Source: Hyphomicrobiales bacterium
GTDB taxonomy: Bacteria > Pseudomonadota > Alphaproteobacteria > Rhizobiales > Rhizobiaceae
Direction of reading: 5' to 3'
Length of the DNA: 64,000 nucleotides
Assembly: GCA_900469475.1 (NCBI GenBank)
Contig: UBXG01000014.1
Coordinates: 68,471 to 132,470, forward strand
The notes beneath the pieces were generated by a model. It was not told where the DNA came from. It did not search any database and worked only from the letters and a program-made list of their open reading frames with translations. Shown in pieces: positions 17,837 through 26,841 of the stretch (position 1 is its first letter; each line of letters starts with the position of its first letter). The position numbers and the translations under genes were made by a program.

Positions 17837-18688
17837 TCAGCGCCCCGCCATGGCGTCCCGGATCATGGCATTGTAGCCTTCCGGATCCTGCAGCATGGCG
17901 AAATGGCTGGCATCCTTCAGAATGACAAGCTTCGCGCCCGGGATCTCCTTCGCCATCATCTCGGTATGGTCAAGCTTCACCGCCTCGTCATGGTCGCCTA
18001 TGGCAAGCGTCACCGGCACCGTGATCTTTCCAAGGTCGGCTGCGGTCCATGCCGGCTGCGTCGCCCACATCTGCGAGATCTGGTTGACGAAAGCCTCATA
18101 TTCGTTCGGGGTTGGCGATAGTTTTTTGTAATATTCGCCGGCGACGTTGATGTAATCGTTGAAAGTCTTGTTGCTCATGACGTCGGGCTTCACGCCGTCG
18201 GTCGTAACATTGGCGGCTTGCGCGATCACGCGCGTCAGCTTTTCGGGATGTTTCATCGCCATGTCGATGCCGATGATGCCGCCGTCAGACCATCCGACCA
18301 ACGTCACCTTGCCGACTTTCAGATAGTCGAGCAACGCGACATAATCCGAAGTCATCAGATCGTAGCCGAAGGGTTTTTCGCTGCGCGTCGAGCGGCCATG
18401 CCCGCGGCTGTCGGCGACGATGACGAGATGATCTCTCGCGAAATCGGCGACCTGAGCGCCCCAGACGTCGGCATTCCCAAGGCCGCCATGGATGAAGAGG
18501 ATCGGGTCGCCCGCGCCATATTCGGCATAATACATCTTGATGTCGTTGACATCGGCCATGCCGCTCGCCTTCGGCTGCGGCATTGGCGGAAATGGCGGTA
18601 GCCCGGCCCATCGCTCGGCGGATTGGGCGTTTGTCACCGTCAGGAACAGGGAAAGGAATGCAAGTATTCCGAATGCAACTCTGCGCAT
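17837..18688 (-). CDS. Secreted alpha/beta hydrolase
   Basis: 283 residues. The ATG at 18688 is chosen because it has AAGGGGG upstream and opens a signal peptide (RRVAFGILAFLSLFLTV, cleavage near NAQSAE). The fold shows HGGLGN (oxyanion strand), nucleophile Ser in GWSDGG, acid Asp in GDHDEAV and His in DASHFAM. Substrate unknown; similar proteins are annotated as esterases or haloperoxidase-like hydrolases. It sits between truB and rpsO, where many rhizobia have truB and rpsO adjacent, and is probably expressed from its own promoter. Confidence 0.87.
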   Translation of the reverse strand: MRRVAFGILAFLSLFLTVTNAQSAERWAGLPPFPPMPQPKASGMADVNDIKMYYAEYGAGDPILFIHGGLGNADVWGAQVADFARDHLVIVADSRGHGRSTRSEKPFGYDLMTSDYVALLDYLKVGKVTLVGWSDGGIIGIDMAMKHPEKLTRVIAQAANVTTDGVKPDVMSNKTFNDYINVAGEYYKKLSPTPNEYEAFVNQISQMWATQPAWTAADLGKITVPVTLAIGDHDEAVKLDHTEMMAKEIPGAKLVILKDASHFAMLQDPEGYNAMIRDAMAGR

Positions 18689-18780
18689 GTTTGCCCCCTT
18701 TGGACGGGCCATGATGGCCCGTCGGGGAACATATCGCATCGCCATTGCCCGCAATAGCCGCTATTTCCGGTTGATTGAGG

Positions 18781-19713
18781 TCAGCCGAACACGCGCTTGG
18801 GGCGGAATTCGCCCTGGCCGATCTCGCCGATGGCGATCAGCTTGCCGCGGGACGTGGCATAGGCCTCGGTCTCGGCAACCGGTGCATCGCGGCCGCGCAC
18901 CAGGATCGGGTTGCCCATCTTCAGGCGGTGCGCCTGGTCGTCGCTGATGACGAGATGCGGCAGCGAAGAAAGAGCTTCCGCCGTATCGATCAGCAGCGCA
19001 TCGAGGGCTGCGAGCCGCTCGTCCGCATCTTCGATCTCCTCCAGCGCCACAAGATCGGCAAGCGGCACCATCGCCTCCTCAGCAAAGGGCGCGACGAAGC
19101 TGCGGCGCAGGCCGGAAATATGGCCGTAGCAGCCGAGGTCGCGGCCGAAATCGCGGGCGAGCGCGCGCACATAGGTGCCCTTGCCGCATTCGACTTCGAA
19201 ATGCGCCGTGTTGGCATCCGGGCAGGCGAGCAGCGTCAGGCGGAAAATCTCGACTTCGCGCGAGGGGATCTCGACCGTCTCGCCTTCGCGGGCGAGGTCA
19301 TAGGCGCGCTCGCCTGATATTTTGATGGCGGAGAACTGCGGCGGAATCTGGTTGATGACGCCGGTATAGTTCGGCAGCAGCGCGCGAATATCCTCTTCGC
19401 TCGGACGCTTGTCGGAGGTTGCGGTTACTGCGCCCTCTAGGTCGTCGGAAGCGCGTTCCTCGCCCCAGGTCACGGTGAATTCATAGATCTTGCGGCCATC
19501 CATGACGTAGGGAACCGTCTTCGTGGCGTCGCCGAGCGCGATCGGCAGCATGCCGGAGGCGAGCGGATCGAGCGTGCCGGCATGGCCGGCCTTCTGGGCC
19601 TTGAACAGCCACTTGATCTTGGAAACGGCTTCGGTCGAGCCAAAATCAATCGGCTTGTCGAGGATGAGCCAGCCCGAAATCGGACGGCCCTTGGGCTTGC
19701 GTGGCTTGGACAT
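18781..19713 (-). CDS. truB: tRNA pseudouridine-55 synthase
   Basis: 310 residues. The catalytic Asp49 is in HAGTLDPLASG. Downstream blocks QIPPQFSAIKISGERAYDLAR and CGKGTYVRALARDFG form the rest of the active site. It converts U55 in the T-loop of tRNAs. It starts 11 bp after rbfA, so the two are cotranscribed. Confidence 0.97.
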   Translation of the reverse strand: MSKPRKPKGRPISGWLILDKPIDFGSTEAVSKIKWLFKAQKAGHAGTLDPLASGMLPIALGDATKTVPYVMDGRKIYEFTVTWGEERASDDLEGAVTATSDKRPSEEDIRALLPNYTGVINQIPPQFSAIKISGERAYDLAREGETVEIPSREVEIFRLTLLACPDANTAHFEVECGKGTYVRALARDFGRDLGCYGHISGLRRSFVAPFAEEAMVPLADLVALEEIEDADERLAALDALLIDTAEALSSLPHLVISDDQAHRLKMGNPILVRGRDAPVAETEAYATSRGKLIAIGEIGQGEFRPKRVFG

Positions 19714-19724
19714 TCTCTGTCTCT

Positions 19725-20132
19725 TTATTGATCTTGGTCGTTGTCGTCGTCGAGATCGCGGCTGACCTCGGGCGAGCGCAGAAGCGCGTCGATCTTCTTG
19801 TAATTGTCGAAGCTCGTATCGTCGCGGAAGCGAACTTCCGGCATGTACTTCATCTGGCGAAGCTGCGGGCCGAGGCGGCCGCGGATATATTTCGCATGGC
19901 GGTTCAGCGCTTCGATGACGGCGCCGTGGTCGGAAACGCCGAGCGGAGTCACGAAGGCCGTCGCGATCTTCAGATCGGGCGACATGCGCACTTCGGAAAT
20001 GGAGATCACGGTGCGCTCGATCAGGTCGTCGCGCACTTCGCCGCGCTGCAGAACCTGCGTGATCGCTGAGCGCACCTGCTCGCCGACGCGAAGCATGCGC
20101 TGCGAGGGCGCGGAAGAAGTTGGTTTGGTCAT
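19725..20132 (-). CDS. rbfA: 30S ribosome-binding factor A
   Basis: 135 residues from the ATG at 20132; an in-frame ATG at 20198 lies in the leader. It is a KH-like fold with RVGEQVRSAITQVL, the SEVRMSPDLKIATAFV strand and RFRDDTSFDN near the C-terminus. RbfA assists late maturation of 30S subunits and the 16S 5' end. Usually infB lies immediately upstream; here a YcxB-like gene and the infB terminator intervene, so rbfA-truB needs a separate promoter within or upstream of the YcxB-like gene. Confidence 0.95.
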   Translation of the reverse strand: MTKPTSSAPSQRMLRVGEQVRSAITQVLQRGEVRDDLIERTVISISEVRMSPDLKIATAFVTPLGVSDHGAVIEALNRHAKYIRGRLGPQLRQMKYMPEVRFRDDTSFDNYKKIDALLRSPEVSRDLDDDNDQDQ

Positions 20133-20201
20133 GGTTGTTCCGTTAGCAGCGTCCCATTGGACGCGATAAAGGGGGTCAAATGACTCGATCCGGCGCAAAG
20201 G

Positions 20202-20810
20202 TCAAGGCTGGACAGGTTTTGCGGCCCGCCAGAAGCCGAGAATCCTCGAGAATGCGGCATCCTGTTTGGCTTGATCGGCAAAAGCGGATGCCGGGATATA
20301 GGTGACGAAGGACTCGGTATCGAATTCAATACGCCCGTTGCGGCGGCCGATATTGCGGATCTCGGGCCAGCCAAGCCAAATCGATGTCTGTGCCGAATCC
20401 CAGGAGCCGCCCTCGGGCGTGATCGTCACGGTGATAGTGACGTCGGGCCGTATGCGTGATTGCATCGCGGCCAAGCGTCGGCGCGTGAGCCAGCGAGAGT
20501 AGATTAGGATGAGCGCATAGATGATAAGGGTCGGGATGAGCCAGATGATCGCCATGTCGCCGAGATCCATGGATCGCGACATCCCGAAGACGGGCACAAA
20601 GATATATGTGCGCAACAAATGGAACAGCACGGGCAAGCCCGCGGCGACACCGATTGCCGAGACGAAGAACCAGGCCGCCTGATTATGCGCGTTGGTAGGT
20701 CGGCGAAAGGCGAGGCGCCGCCCTGCCTGTCGCATGACGTCAACGTGCTCCGCCGGCTGCCGAATGAAGGAGACGGTGATGGAACGATCGTCTTCAAGCT
20801 CTATCGTCAT
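20202..20810 (-). CDS. YcxB-like membrane protein
   Basis: 202 residues. A short cytoplasmic N-terminus with a beta-rich opening (MTIELEDDRSITVSF) is followed by two membrane helices (about 45-65 and 85-105). The C-terminal YcxB-like domain contains WPEIRNIGRRNGRIEFDT and ends VTYIPASAF, the usual pattern of this domain. Function unknown. It is inserted between infB and rbfA, genes that are normally adjacent, and is separated from infB by a strong terminator. Confidence 0.75.
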   Translation of the reverse strand: MTIELEDDRSITVSFIRQPAEHVDVMRQAGRRLAFRRPTNAHNQAAWFFVSAIGVAAGLPVLFHLLRTYIFVPVFGMSRSMDLGDMAIIWLIPTLIIYALILIYSRWLTRRRLAAMQSRIRPDVTITVTITPEGGSWDSAQTSIWLGWPEIRNIGRRNGRIEFDTESFVTYIPASAFADQAKQDAAFSRILGFWRAAKPVQP

Positions 20811-20842
20811 GGCCGCAGCTCATTCTTGCCTGGTTGCACCTA

Positions 20843-20876
20843 ATAAAAAACCGCCGGTTTTGGCCGGCGGTTTTGA
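20843..20876 (-). terminator. Terminator of infB
   Basis: CCGCCGG pairs with CCGGCGG (20851-20857 with 20864-20870), extended by A/T pairs. On the minus strand it ends in a T-run of six. It starts about 23 bp after the infB stop. Read from the other strand it also has T's. Confidence 0.85.
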
Positions 20877-20898
20877 TATCTCGCAAATCGAAGATTGC

Positions 20899-23616
20899 TT
20901 ACAGCGTACGGGTGATATGCTCGACGCGGAAGCACTCGATCGTGTCGCCGGCGCGGATGTCTTCGTAGTTCTCGAAGGCCATGCCGCATTCCTGGCCGAC
21001 ATTGACCTCAGACACTTCGTCCTTGAAGCGCTTGAGGGTCTTGAGCTTGCCTTCGTGGATGACGACGTTGTCGCGCACCAGGCGGACGCCGACGCCACGC
21101 TCGACCTTGCCTTCGGTGACGCGGCAACCTGCGACCTTGCCGACCTTCGTGATGTTGAACACCTCGAGGATCTCGGCATTGCCAAGGAAGGTTTCGCGCC
21201 GCTCCGGAGAGAGCAGGCCCGACATCGCCGCCTTCACGTCATCCACCAGGTCGTAGATGATGTTGTAGTAGCGGATCTCGATGCCCTGACGCTCGGCGAA
21301 CTGACGTGCCTGCGCGTTGGCGCGGACGTTGAAGCCGATGATCGCTGCATTGGAGGCTTCCGCCAGCGAGACGTCCGACTCGGTGATGCCGCCTGCGCCC
21401 GAATGGACGATGCGGGCACGAACTTCATCGGTGCCGAGCTTGTCGAGAGCGCCGGCAATGGCTTCGATCGAACCCTGCACGTCGCCCTTGATGACCAGCG
21501 GGAATTCCTTCACGCCGACCGTCTGAAGCTGGGTCATCATCTGCTCGAGCGAACCGCGCTGGCCGGACAGGCGGGCAGCCGCCTTGTCGCGGGTGAGGCG
21601 CTGGCGATATTCCGAGATCTCGCGGGCGCGGCTTTCGCTTTCGACGACGGCGAACTTGTCGCCGGCTTGCGGTGCGCCGGAAAGGCCGAGCAGTTCGACC
21701 GGCATGGCCGGGCCAGCTTCCTTCACATGCTCACCCTTGTCGTTGACGAGCGCACGAACGCGGCCCCACTGATCGCCGGCAACGACGATCTGGCCGGGAC
21801 GCAACGTACCCTTCTGCACGAGCACGGTGGCGACGGAGCCGCGGCCGCGGTCGAGCTGGGCTTCGATGACGGTGCCTTCGGCCGTGCGGTTCGGGTTGGC
21901 CTTGAGGTCAAGGATTTCCGCCTGCAGCAGGATGGCTTCGAGTAGCTTGTCGAGGTTGGTTCGGTTCTTCGCGGAGACTTCCACGTCGAGCACTTCACCG
22001 CCCATCGATTCGACGAAGACTTCGTGCTGCAGCAGTTCCGTGCGGACCTTCTGCGGGTTGGCTTCGTGCTTGTCGATCTTGTTGATCGCCACGATGATCG
22101 GAACACCCGCCGCCTTGGCGTGGTTGATCGATTCGATCGTCTGCGGCATCACGCTGTCGTCGGCTGCGACGACGAGGATCGCGATATCGGTTGCCTGGGC
22201 GCCGCGAGCACGCATCGCCGTGAAGGCGGCGTGGCCGGGGGTGTCGATGAAGGTGATCTTCTGACCGTTCTGCTCGACCTGATAGGCACCGATATGCTGG
22301 GTGATGCCACCGGCTTCGCCGGCGACCACGTTCGCATGACGGATGGCGTCAAGCAGCGAGGTCTTGCCGTGGTCGACGTGGCCCATGATGGTAACGACGG
22401 GCGGACGGGAAACCAGTTCGCCTTCCTCGTCGGCAACGTTGAAGATGCCCTGTTCGACGTCGGATTCCGAAACGCGCTTGACCGTGTGGCCGAATTCGCC
22501 GGCGATGAGTTCGGCCAGATCGGCGTCGATGACGTCGCCCGGCTTCATCATCTGACCTTCCTTCATCAGGTACTTGATGACGTCGACGGCGCGTTCGGAC
22601 ATGCGCTGCGACAGTTCCTGAATGGTGATGGTCTCGGGGAGCACGACTTCACGCGAGATTTTCTCGCGCGTTTCCTGCATCTGGCTGCGCCGGAACTTTT
22701 CCTGGCGGCGGCGCATGGCCGAAAGTGAACGGCCGCGGGCATTGCCGTCTTCGTCGACATTGGCCGTCGTGACCGTCAGCTTGCCGCGGCGGCGCTCGTC
22801 CTCGGTCTTCGGACGCGTGGTAACAGGCTTTGCCGGTTCCGGGCGTACGATTTTGCCGCGTGCCAGAGCACCTCGGGGCGGGCCGCGATCGCTCTCTTCT
22901 TCATTGACGCGACGGCGGTTGGCCGGTGCCTCGCCGGCAGGAGCGCCAGGGCGTGCCGGCTGAGGAGCCGCATCCGGACGACGTGCAACGACGGGAGCCG
23001 CAGGCGCCTGGACTGCCGGCTTCGGCGCTTCCACCGGTGCGGGTGTCTCGACCTTGGCTTCGGCGGCGCGTGCGGCCTCTTCTGCGGCGCGGCGTGCAGC
23101 TTCAGCCTGTTCGGCGATGCGGCGTGCCTCTTCTTCCTGAGCGCGGCGTGCTTCTTCCTCGGCACGGCGCACGGCATCGGCAGCGTCGCGAACCTGGGCT
23201 TCGGCGAGCGCACGGCGGCGAGCATCCATTTCGCCGGCCGACAGATGGTTCAAGACCACCGGTCGCGACGAACGCTCCTGCTGCGGGCGCTGCTGACTAC
23301 CCTGGTTGGGCTGTCCCGGCCGCTGTTGCTGGCCACCAGGCTGATGAATGCGCGGAGCCGGCTGCGGCGGGCGCGGCGGCTGCGGTGTCGGTTCGGCGAC
23401 GCGCGTCACGGAGGGCGCGGCGGTCGTTACCGGCGTGATTGGCTTTTCGTCTTCAGGACGTAGCGGGCGGCGCTTACGGGTCTCAACCACGACCGCCTTG
23501 GTGCGACCGCGGCCCATGTCCTGGCGCACGGTGCCCTGGTTTACGCCTGATGGCTTCAGGGTGAGAGTCTTCTTACCTGAAACATTCAGCGTCTTGTCGT
23601 CTTGATTGTCGGTCAT
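20899..23616 (-). CDS. infB: Translation initiation factor IF-2
   Basis: 905 residues. The N-terminal 330 residues are a charged low-complexity region (repeated RRAEEEARRAQEEEA and Pro/Gln-rich runs) typical of proteobacterial IF-2. The IF2N motif ISREVVLPETITIQELSQRM precedes the GTPase domain with GHVDHGKTSLLDA (G1), DTPGHAAF (G3) and NKIDKH (G4). Domain II and the C-terminal fMet-tRNA binding domains follow. Transcription continues from rimP-nusA-ylxR; infB is the last gene before a strong terminator. Confidence 0.97.
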   Translation of the reverse strand: MTDNQDDKTLNVSGKKTLTLKPSGVNQGTVRQDMGRGRTKAVVVETRKRRPLRPEDEKPITPVTTAAPSVTRVAEPTPQPPRPPQPAPRIHQPGGQQQRPGQPNQGSQQRPQQERSSRPVVLNHLSAGEMDARRRALAEAQVRDAADAVRRAEEEARRAQEEEARRIAEQAEAARRAAEEAARAAEAKVETPAPVEAPKPAVQAPAAPVVARRPDAAPQPARPGAPAGEAPANRRRVNEEESDRGPPRGALARGKIVRPEPAKPVTTRPKTEDERRRGKLTVTTANVDEDGNARGRSLSAMRRRQEKFRRSQMQETREKISREVVLPETITIQELSQRMSERAVDVIKYLMKEGQMMKPGDVIDADLAELIAGEFGHTVKRVSESDVEQGIFNVADEEGELVSRPPVVTIMGHVDHGKTSLLDAIRHANVVAGEAGGITQHIGAYQVEQNGQKITFIDTPGHAAFTAMRARGAQATDIAILVVAADDSVMPQTIESINHAKAAGVPIIVAINKIDKHEANPQKVRTELLQHEVFVESMGGEVLDVEVSAKNRTNLDKLLEAILLQAEILDLKANPNRTAEGTVIEAQLDRGRGSVATVLVQKGTLRPGQIVVAGDQWGRVRALVNDKGEHVKEAGPAMPVELLGLSGAPQAGDKFAVVESESRAREISEYRQRLTRDKAAARLSGQRGSLEQMMTQLQTVGVKEFPLVIKGDVQGSIEAIAGALDKLGTDEVRARIVHSGAGGITESDVSLAEASNAAIIGFNVRANAQARQFAERQGIEIRYYNIIYDLVDDVKAAMSGLLSPERRETFLGNAEILEVFNITKVGKVAGCRVTEGKVERGVGVRLVRDNVVIHEGKLKTLKRFKDEVSEVNVGQECGMAFENYEDIRAGDTIECFRVEHITRTL

Positions 23617-23717
23617 TCCGTTCCTGTTCCTTCGGACAGGGCACGGAAACGTCCGTCAGACCCTGTCGTTCAATGCATGTACCTTAATGAGGCGTCCGGC
23701 AAAGGCCGGTGACCGCG

Positions 23718-24410
23718 TCATTGTTTTCGCCGGCCAGCGCCGCCCGTTGCCCGGGACTGACCGCCGTTGCGGTACCGTTCGAGCAGGTTTGCGCGCTTCA
23801 CTACACCCTCACCCGCCTGCCCTGCAAGCGCTGCGGCATGGATAAAAGCATTCTGGCCCATCAGTTCTTCCATCTCCGCTTCCGTAAAGACACGGAAGGA
23901 AGGTATTTCCTTTTCGGTTTCCATACCGAGATGCCAGGCTTTTCGTGCCTGGTCGATCTTGCGGACGCCATCGGCGGCGGCGGCGATCGCATGAAACACG
24001 GCAATTGCCGAGCCGTTGCGAACGGCGCCATCAACCTTCGATGAACCGCTGACGAACCGGCCCGCCTTGCGAGCCATGTGCATCATCCCGGCCAGTTGCG
24101 CCAAGAGAAGCCGGTCGACCACGGCACCGAGATCTGCCGGTGCCGTCACTTCCGCCTTCAAAGCGCGGGAAAACAGTTTCTTCGCCACTGCCTTGTCCAC
24201 CAGTGCCCGGTCTATCTTAACCCAGCAGCCGCGTCCCGGCAGTTGCCGCTTCAGATCGGGAACGACAGTTCCGTCCGGAGCGGCTACGAAGCGGATCAAT
24301 TCGTCGGGTGATCCGCTTTCGCGTGTTACGATGCACATGCGGCCATTTGCGTCGTTACCGCCGAGATCATTGTCCTCGGTCGGTGCGCCAGGCCCCTCGG
24401 TGATCGTCAT
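23718..24410 (-). CDS. YlxR (DUF448)-L7Ae fusion RNA-binding protein
   Basis: 230 residues. The N-terminal YlxR domain has MCIVTRESG and the signature LPGRGCWV. A C-terminal L7Ae/ribosomal L30e-like domain covers about 95-195 (LLAQLAGMMHMARKAGRFVSG). The tail is basic. The start ATG at 24410 overlaps the nusA stop by four bases, a sign of coupled translation. YlxR proteins sit between nusA and infB in most bacteria and bind RNA, with reported links to RNase P and transcription. The fused L7Ae domain is usual in alphaproteobacteria. Confidence 0.9.
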   Translation of the reverse strand: MTITEGPGAPTEDNDLGGNDANGRMCIVTRESGSPDELIRFVAAPDGTVVPDLKRQLPGRGCWVKIDRALVDKAVAKKLFSRALKAEVTAPADLGAVVDRLLLAQLAGMMHMARKAGRFVSGSSKVDGAVRNGSAIAVFHAIAAAADGVRKIDQARKAWHLGMETEKEIPSFRVFTEAEMEELMGQNAFIHAAALAGQAGEGVVKRANLLERYRNGGQSRATGGAGRRKQ

Positions 24411-26011
24411 GCTTGTTGCTCGGTTTCGTCCTCCGCGACCTCTTCGGTCTCAGCGGCGAGATCGGCTTCGGTGATCCAGCCGGCCAGCAGGCGAGCCTGC
24501 ACGACCATCTGTTCAGCTTCGACGCGCGAGACTTCAAGCTTGGAGAACAGGCCTTCGAACTTCTTCGTTTCGCCGTTCTTGCGTTCGCTCCAGCCGACGA
24601 GGTCGTCAGCGGCGCAGCCGGCGAAGTCCTCGATCGTCTTGATGCCGTCCTCGCCGAGGGCGACCATCATCTGTGCGGTCATGCCGTTGATCTCTCGCAG
24701 TTCGTCGGAGACGCCCAGCGCCTTGCGCTTCTCGTCCATCTCGGCTTCGAGCTTCTCGAGATATTCGCGGGCGCGGGTCTGGATTTCCTGCGCGGTATCT
24801 TCGTCGAAACCGTCGATCGAGGAGATTTCGTCGAGATCTACGTAAGCCAGTTCCTCAACGGCGGCAAAGCCTTCCGAGGCCAGAACCTGGCCGACCATTT
24901 CGTCGACGTCGAGCGCATCCATGAACAGGTTCGTACGCTCGTTGAATTCCTTCTGGCGGCGTTCCGATTCCTCGGCTTCCGTCATGATGTCGATATCCCA
25001 GCCGGTCAGCTGCGATGCGAGGCGGACGTTCTGGCCGCGGCGGCCGATGGCAAGCGAAAGCTGCTCGTCCGGCACCACGACTTCGATGCGCTCTGCATCT
25101 TCGTCGAGAACGACCTTGGCGACTTCGGCCGGCTGCAGCGCGTTGACGACGAAGTTCGCCGGCTCGCTGGACCAGGGAATGATGTCGATCTTTTCACCCT
25201 GCAGCTCACCGACGACGGCCTGAACGCGCGAACCGCGCATACCGACGCAGGCGCCGACCGGATCGATCGACGAGTCGTTCGAGATGACGGCGATCTTGGC
25301 GCGCGAACCCGGATCGCGGGCAACCGATTTCACCTGGATGATGCCGTCGTAGATTTCAGGCACTTCCATGGTGAAGAGCTTGACCATGAACTGCGGATGC
25401 GTGCGCGACAGGAAGATCTGCGGACCGCGCTGCTCGCGGCGGACGTCGTAGACATAGGCGCGGACGCGATCGCCGTAGCGGAAGTTTTCGCGCGGGATCA
25501 TTTCGTCGCGGCGGATGATGCCCTCGCCACGACCGAGATCGACGATGACGTTGCCGTATTCGACGCGCTTGACGGTGCCGTTGACGATTTCGCCGACACG
25601 ATCCTTGAATTCGTCGAACTGGCGGTCACGCTCGGCTTCGCGCACCTTCTGCACGATGACCTGCTTGGCCGACTGGGCAGCAATGCGGCCGAAATCCATC
25701 GGCGGCAGCGGATCGGCGATGAAATCGCCGAGGGCTGCGTCCGGATTGCGGTCGCGGGCCAGTTCCAGCGGGATCTGCGTGGAATAGTCCTCGGCCTTCT
25801 CGACCACTTCGAGCAGACGCTGCAAGCGGATTTCACCCGTCTTCGGGTTGATGTCGGCGCGGATATTCGACTCCGTGCCGTAACGCGAGCGCGCGGCCTT
25901 CTGGATCGCATCCGCCATTGCGGCAAGCACGATCTCGCGGTCGATGACCTTTTCGCGCGCCACTGCATCTGCGATCTGCAGAAGTTCTAGCCGGTTCGCA
26001 CTGACTGCCAT
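24407..26011 (-). CDS. nusA: Transcription termination/antitermination factor NusA
   Basis: 534 residues. The N-terminal RNA polymerase-binding domain occupies about 1-130. The S1 domain begins near IVNGTVKRVEYGNVIVDLG. KH1 and KH2 carry IGRRGQNVRLASQLTG and the nearby VGACVGMRGSRVQAV. Two C-terminal helical repeats (SIDGFDEDTAQEIQTRA and INGMTAQMMVALGEDG) follow, with an acidic end. NusA modulates pausing, termination and rRNA antitermination. In E. coli NusA feeds back on its own leader, which is relevant to the hairpin found upstream of rimP here. Confidence 0.97.
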   Translation of the reverse strand: MAVSANRLELLQIADAVAREKVIDREIVLAAMADAIQKAARSRYGTESNIRADINPKTGEIRLQRLLEVVEKAEDYSTQIPLELARDRNPDAALGDFIADPLPPMDFGRIAAQSAKQVIVQKVREAERDRQFDEFKDRVGEIVNGTVKRVEYGNVIVDLGRGEGIIRRDEMIPRENFRYGDRVRAYVYDVRREQRGPQIFLSRTHPQFMVKLFTMEVPEIYDGIIQVKSVARDPGSRAKIAVISNDSSIDPVGACVGMRGSRVQAVVGELQGEKIDIIPWSSEPANFVVNALQPAEVAKVVLDEDAERIEVVVPDEQLSLAIGRRGQNVRLASQLTGWDIDIMTEAEESERRQKEFNERTNLFMDALDVDEMVGQVLASEGFAAVEELAYVDLDEISSIDGFDEDTAQEIQTRAREYLEKLEAEMDEKRKALGVSDELREINGMTAQMMVALGEDGIKTIEDFAGCAADDLVGWSERKNGETKKFEGLFSKLEVSRVEAEQMVVQARLLAGWITEADLAAETEEVAEDETEQQA

Positions 26012-26074
26012 TGTTCTTAGTCTCCGTCTTCCTGCCTTCAGGTTTCCCGTTCCGTCAGGCGGTTCGTTGATCGG

Positions 26075-26683
26075 TTATTCTTCTTCGTCGTCCGCTTCGT
26101 TCTGGTTCGCTGCCTCGGCTTTCGCCAGCTTGTCGGCGCGCAGCGCGTCGCGGATGAGATCGTCCGTCAGGATCAGCTTGGCCTCGGCCAGGGTGCTGAA
26201 CGGAATGGTTACCTTCTGTTCCTCGCCGCGGGTCGCTTCATCGCGTTCGATCGTGAAGCCATCGGCATCGACGGCGACGATCTTGCCGCGGAAACGCTTG
26301 CGGTTATCGACGAGGATCGACGTTTCGCACTTGACGATGTGGCCGATCCAGCGCTGGAAATCCGACTTTCGCACCATCGGGCGGTCGATGCCCGGCGAAG
26401 ACACTTCGAGATGATACGCCTTATCGATCGGATCTTCCACATCTAGGACCGGAGAAATGGCCGTGGAGACCTCTTCGCAGTCCTGGACGGTCATGGTGCC
26501 GTCGTTGCGCTCGGTCATGACCTGCAGCGTCAGGCCGTTCAGATTGAGGAGACGCACGCGCACCAGACGGAAGCCCATGCCCACAAGGACGGGCTCGATG
26601 ATGGCGGCGACGCGCTGATCAAGGCCGGTTTCGACGATCAGCCTGGGTTCATTGGTATTGTCTGCGTTTGTCACGTCCGACAA
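26075..26683 (-). CDS. rimP: Ribosome maturation factor RimP
   Basis: 202 residues if translation starts at TTG 26683, which has GGAG seven bases upstream and gives the rhizobial-like start (M)SDVTNADN. The ATG at 26698 adds five residues but lacks an SD. The RimP fold is clear: VRLLNLNGLTLQVMTER, the YHLEVSSPGIDRP motif and a C-terminal SH3-like barrel, then an acidic tail. It acts in 30S maturation and heads the rimP-nusA-ylxR-infB operon. Confidence 0.92.
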   Translation of the reverse strand: MSDVTNADNTNEPRLIVETGLDQRVAAIIEPVLVGMGFRLVRVRLLNLNGLTLQVMTERNDGTMTVQDCEEVSTAISPVLDVEDPIDKAYHLEVSSPGIDRPMVRKSDFQRWIGHIVKCETSILVDNRKRFRGKIVAVDADGFTIERDEATRGEEQKVTIPFSTLAEAKLILTDDLIRDALRADKLAKAEAANQNEADDEEE

Positions 26684-26724
26684 GCATTCACTCCGCATTG
26701 TTCATGCATTGGGAGATCGCGCTA

Positions 26725-26757
26725 ATAAAAAAGAGCGGGTCCTTGCGGCCCACTCTT
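26725..26757 (-). terminator. Intrinsic terminator lying in the rimP leader
   Basis: On the minus strand AAGAGTGGGCCG pairs with the segment ending in CTCTT (26731-26757, one A-C mismatch, short loop), followed by six T and ATTA. It ends about 40 bp before rimP. It can serve the upstream lytic transglycosylase gene, but a good promoter lies between that gene's stop and this hairpin, so rimP transcripts would also cross it. Confidence 0.75.
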
Positions 26758-26783
26758 CATCACACGATCAAGAATTTGATGCG

Positions 26784-26812
26784 GATATAAGCCTCTTTCC
26801 GGAAAATTGCAA
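26784..26812 (-). promoter_or_regulatory. Candidate promoter of rimP-nusA-ylxR-infB
   Basis: On the minus strand TTGCAA (26812-26807) and TATATC (26789-26784) are spaced by exactly 17 bp. The predicted start near 26777 lies upstream of the terminator hairpin at 26757-26731. Confidence 0.55.
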
Positions 26813-26841
26813 GGCATTCGCGCCGAAAGCCTTTTCCGCAG

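Noticed and set aside
24413..25990. 525-codon plus-strand ORF opposite nusA
   Set aside because: Antisense shadow with no start signal and no known fold.
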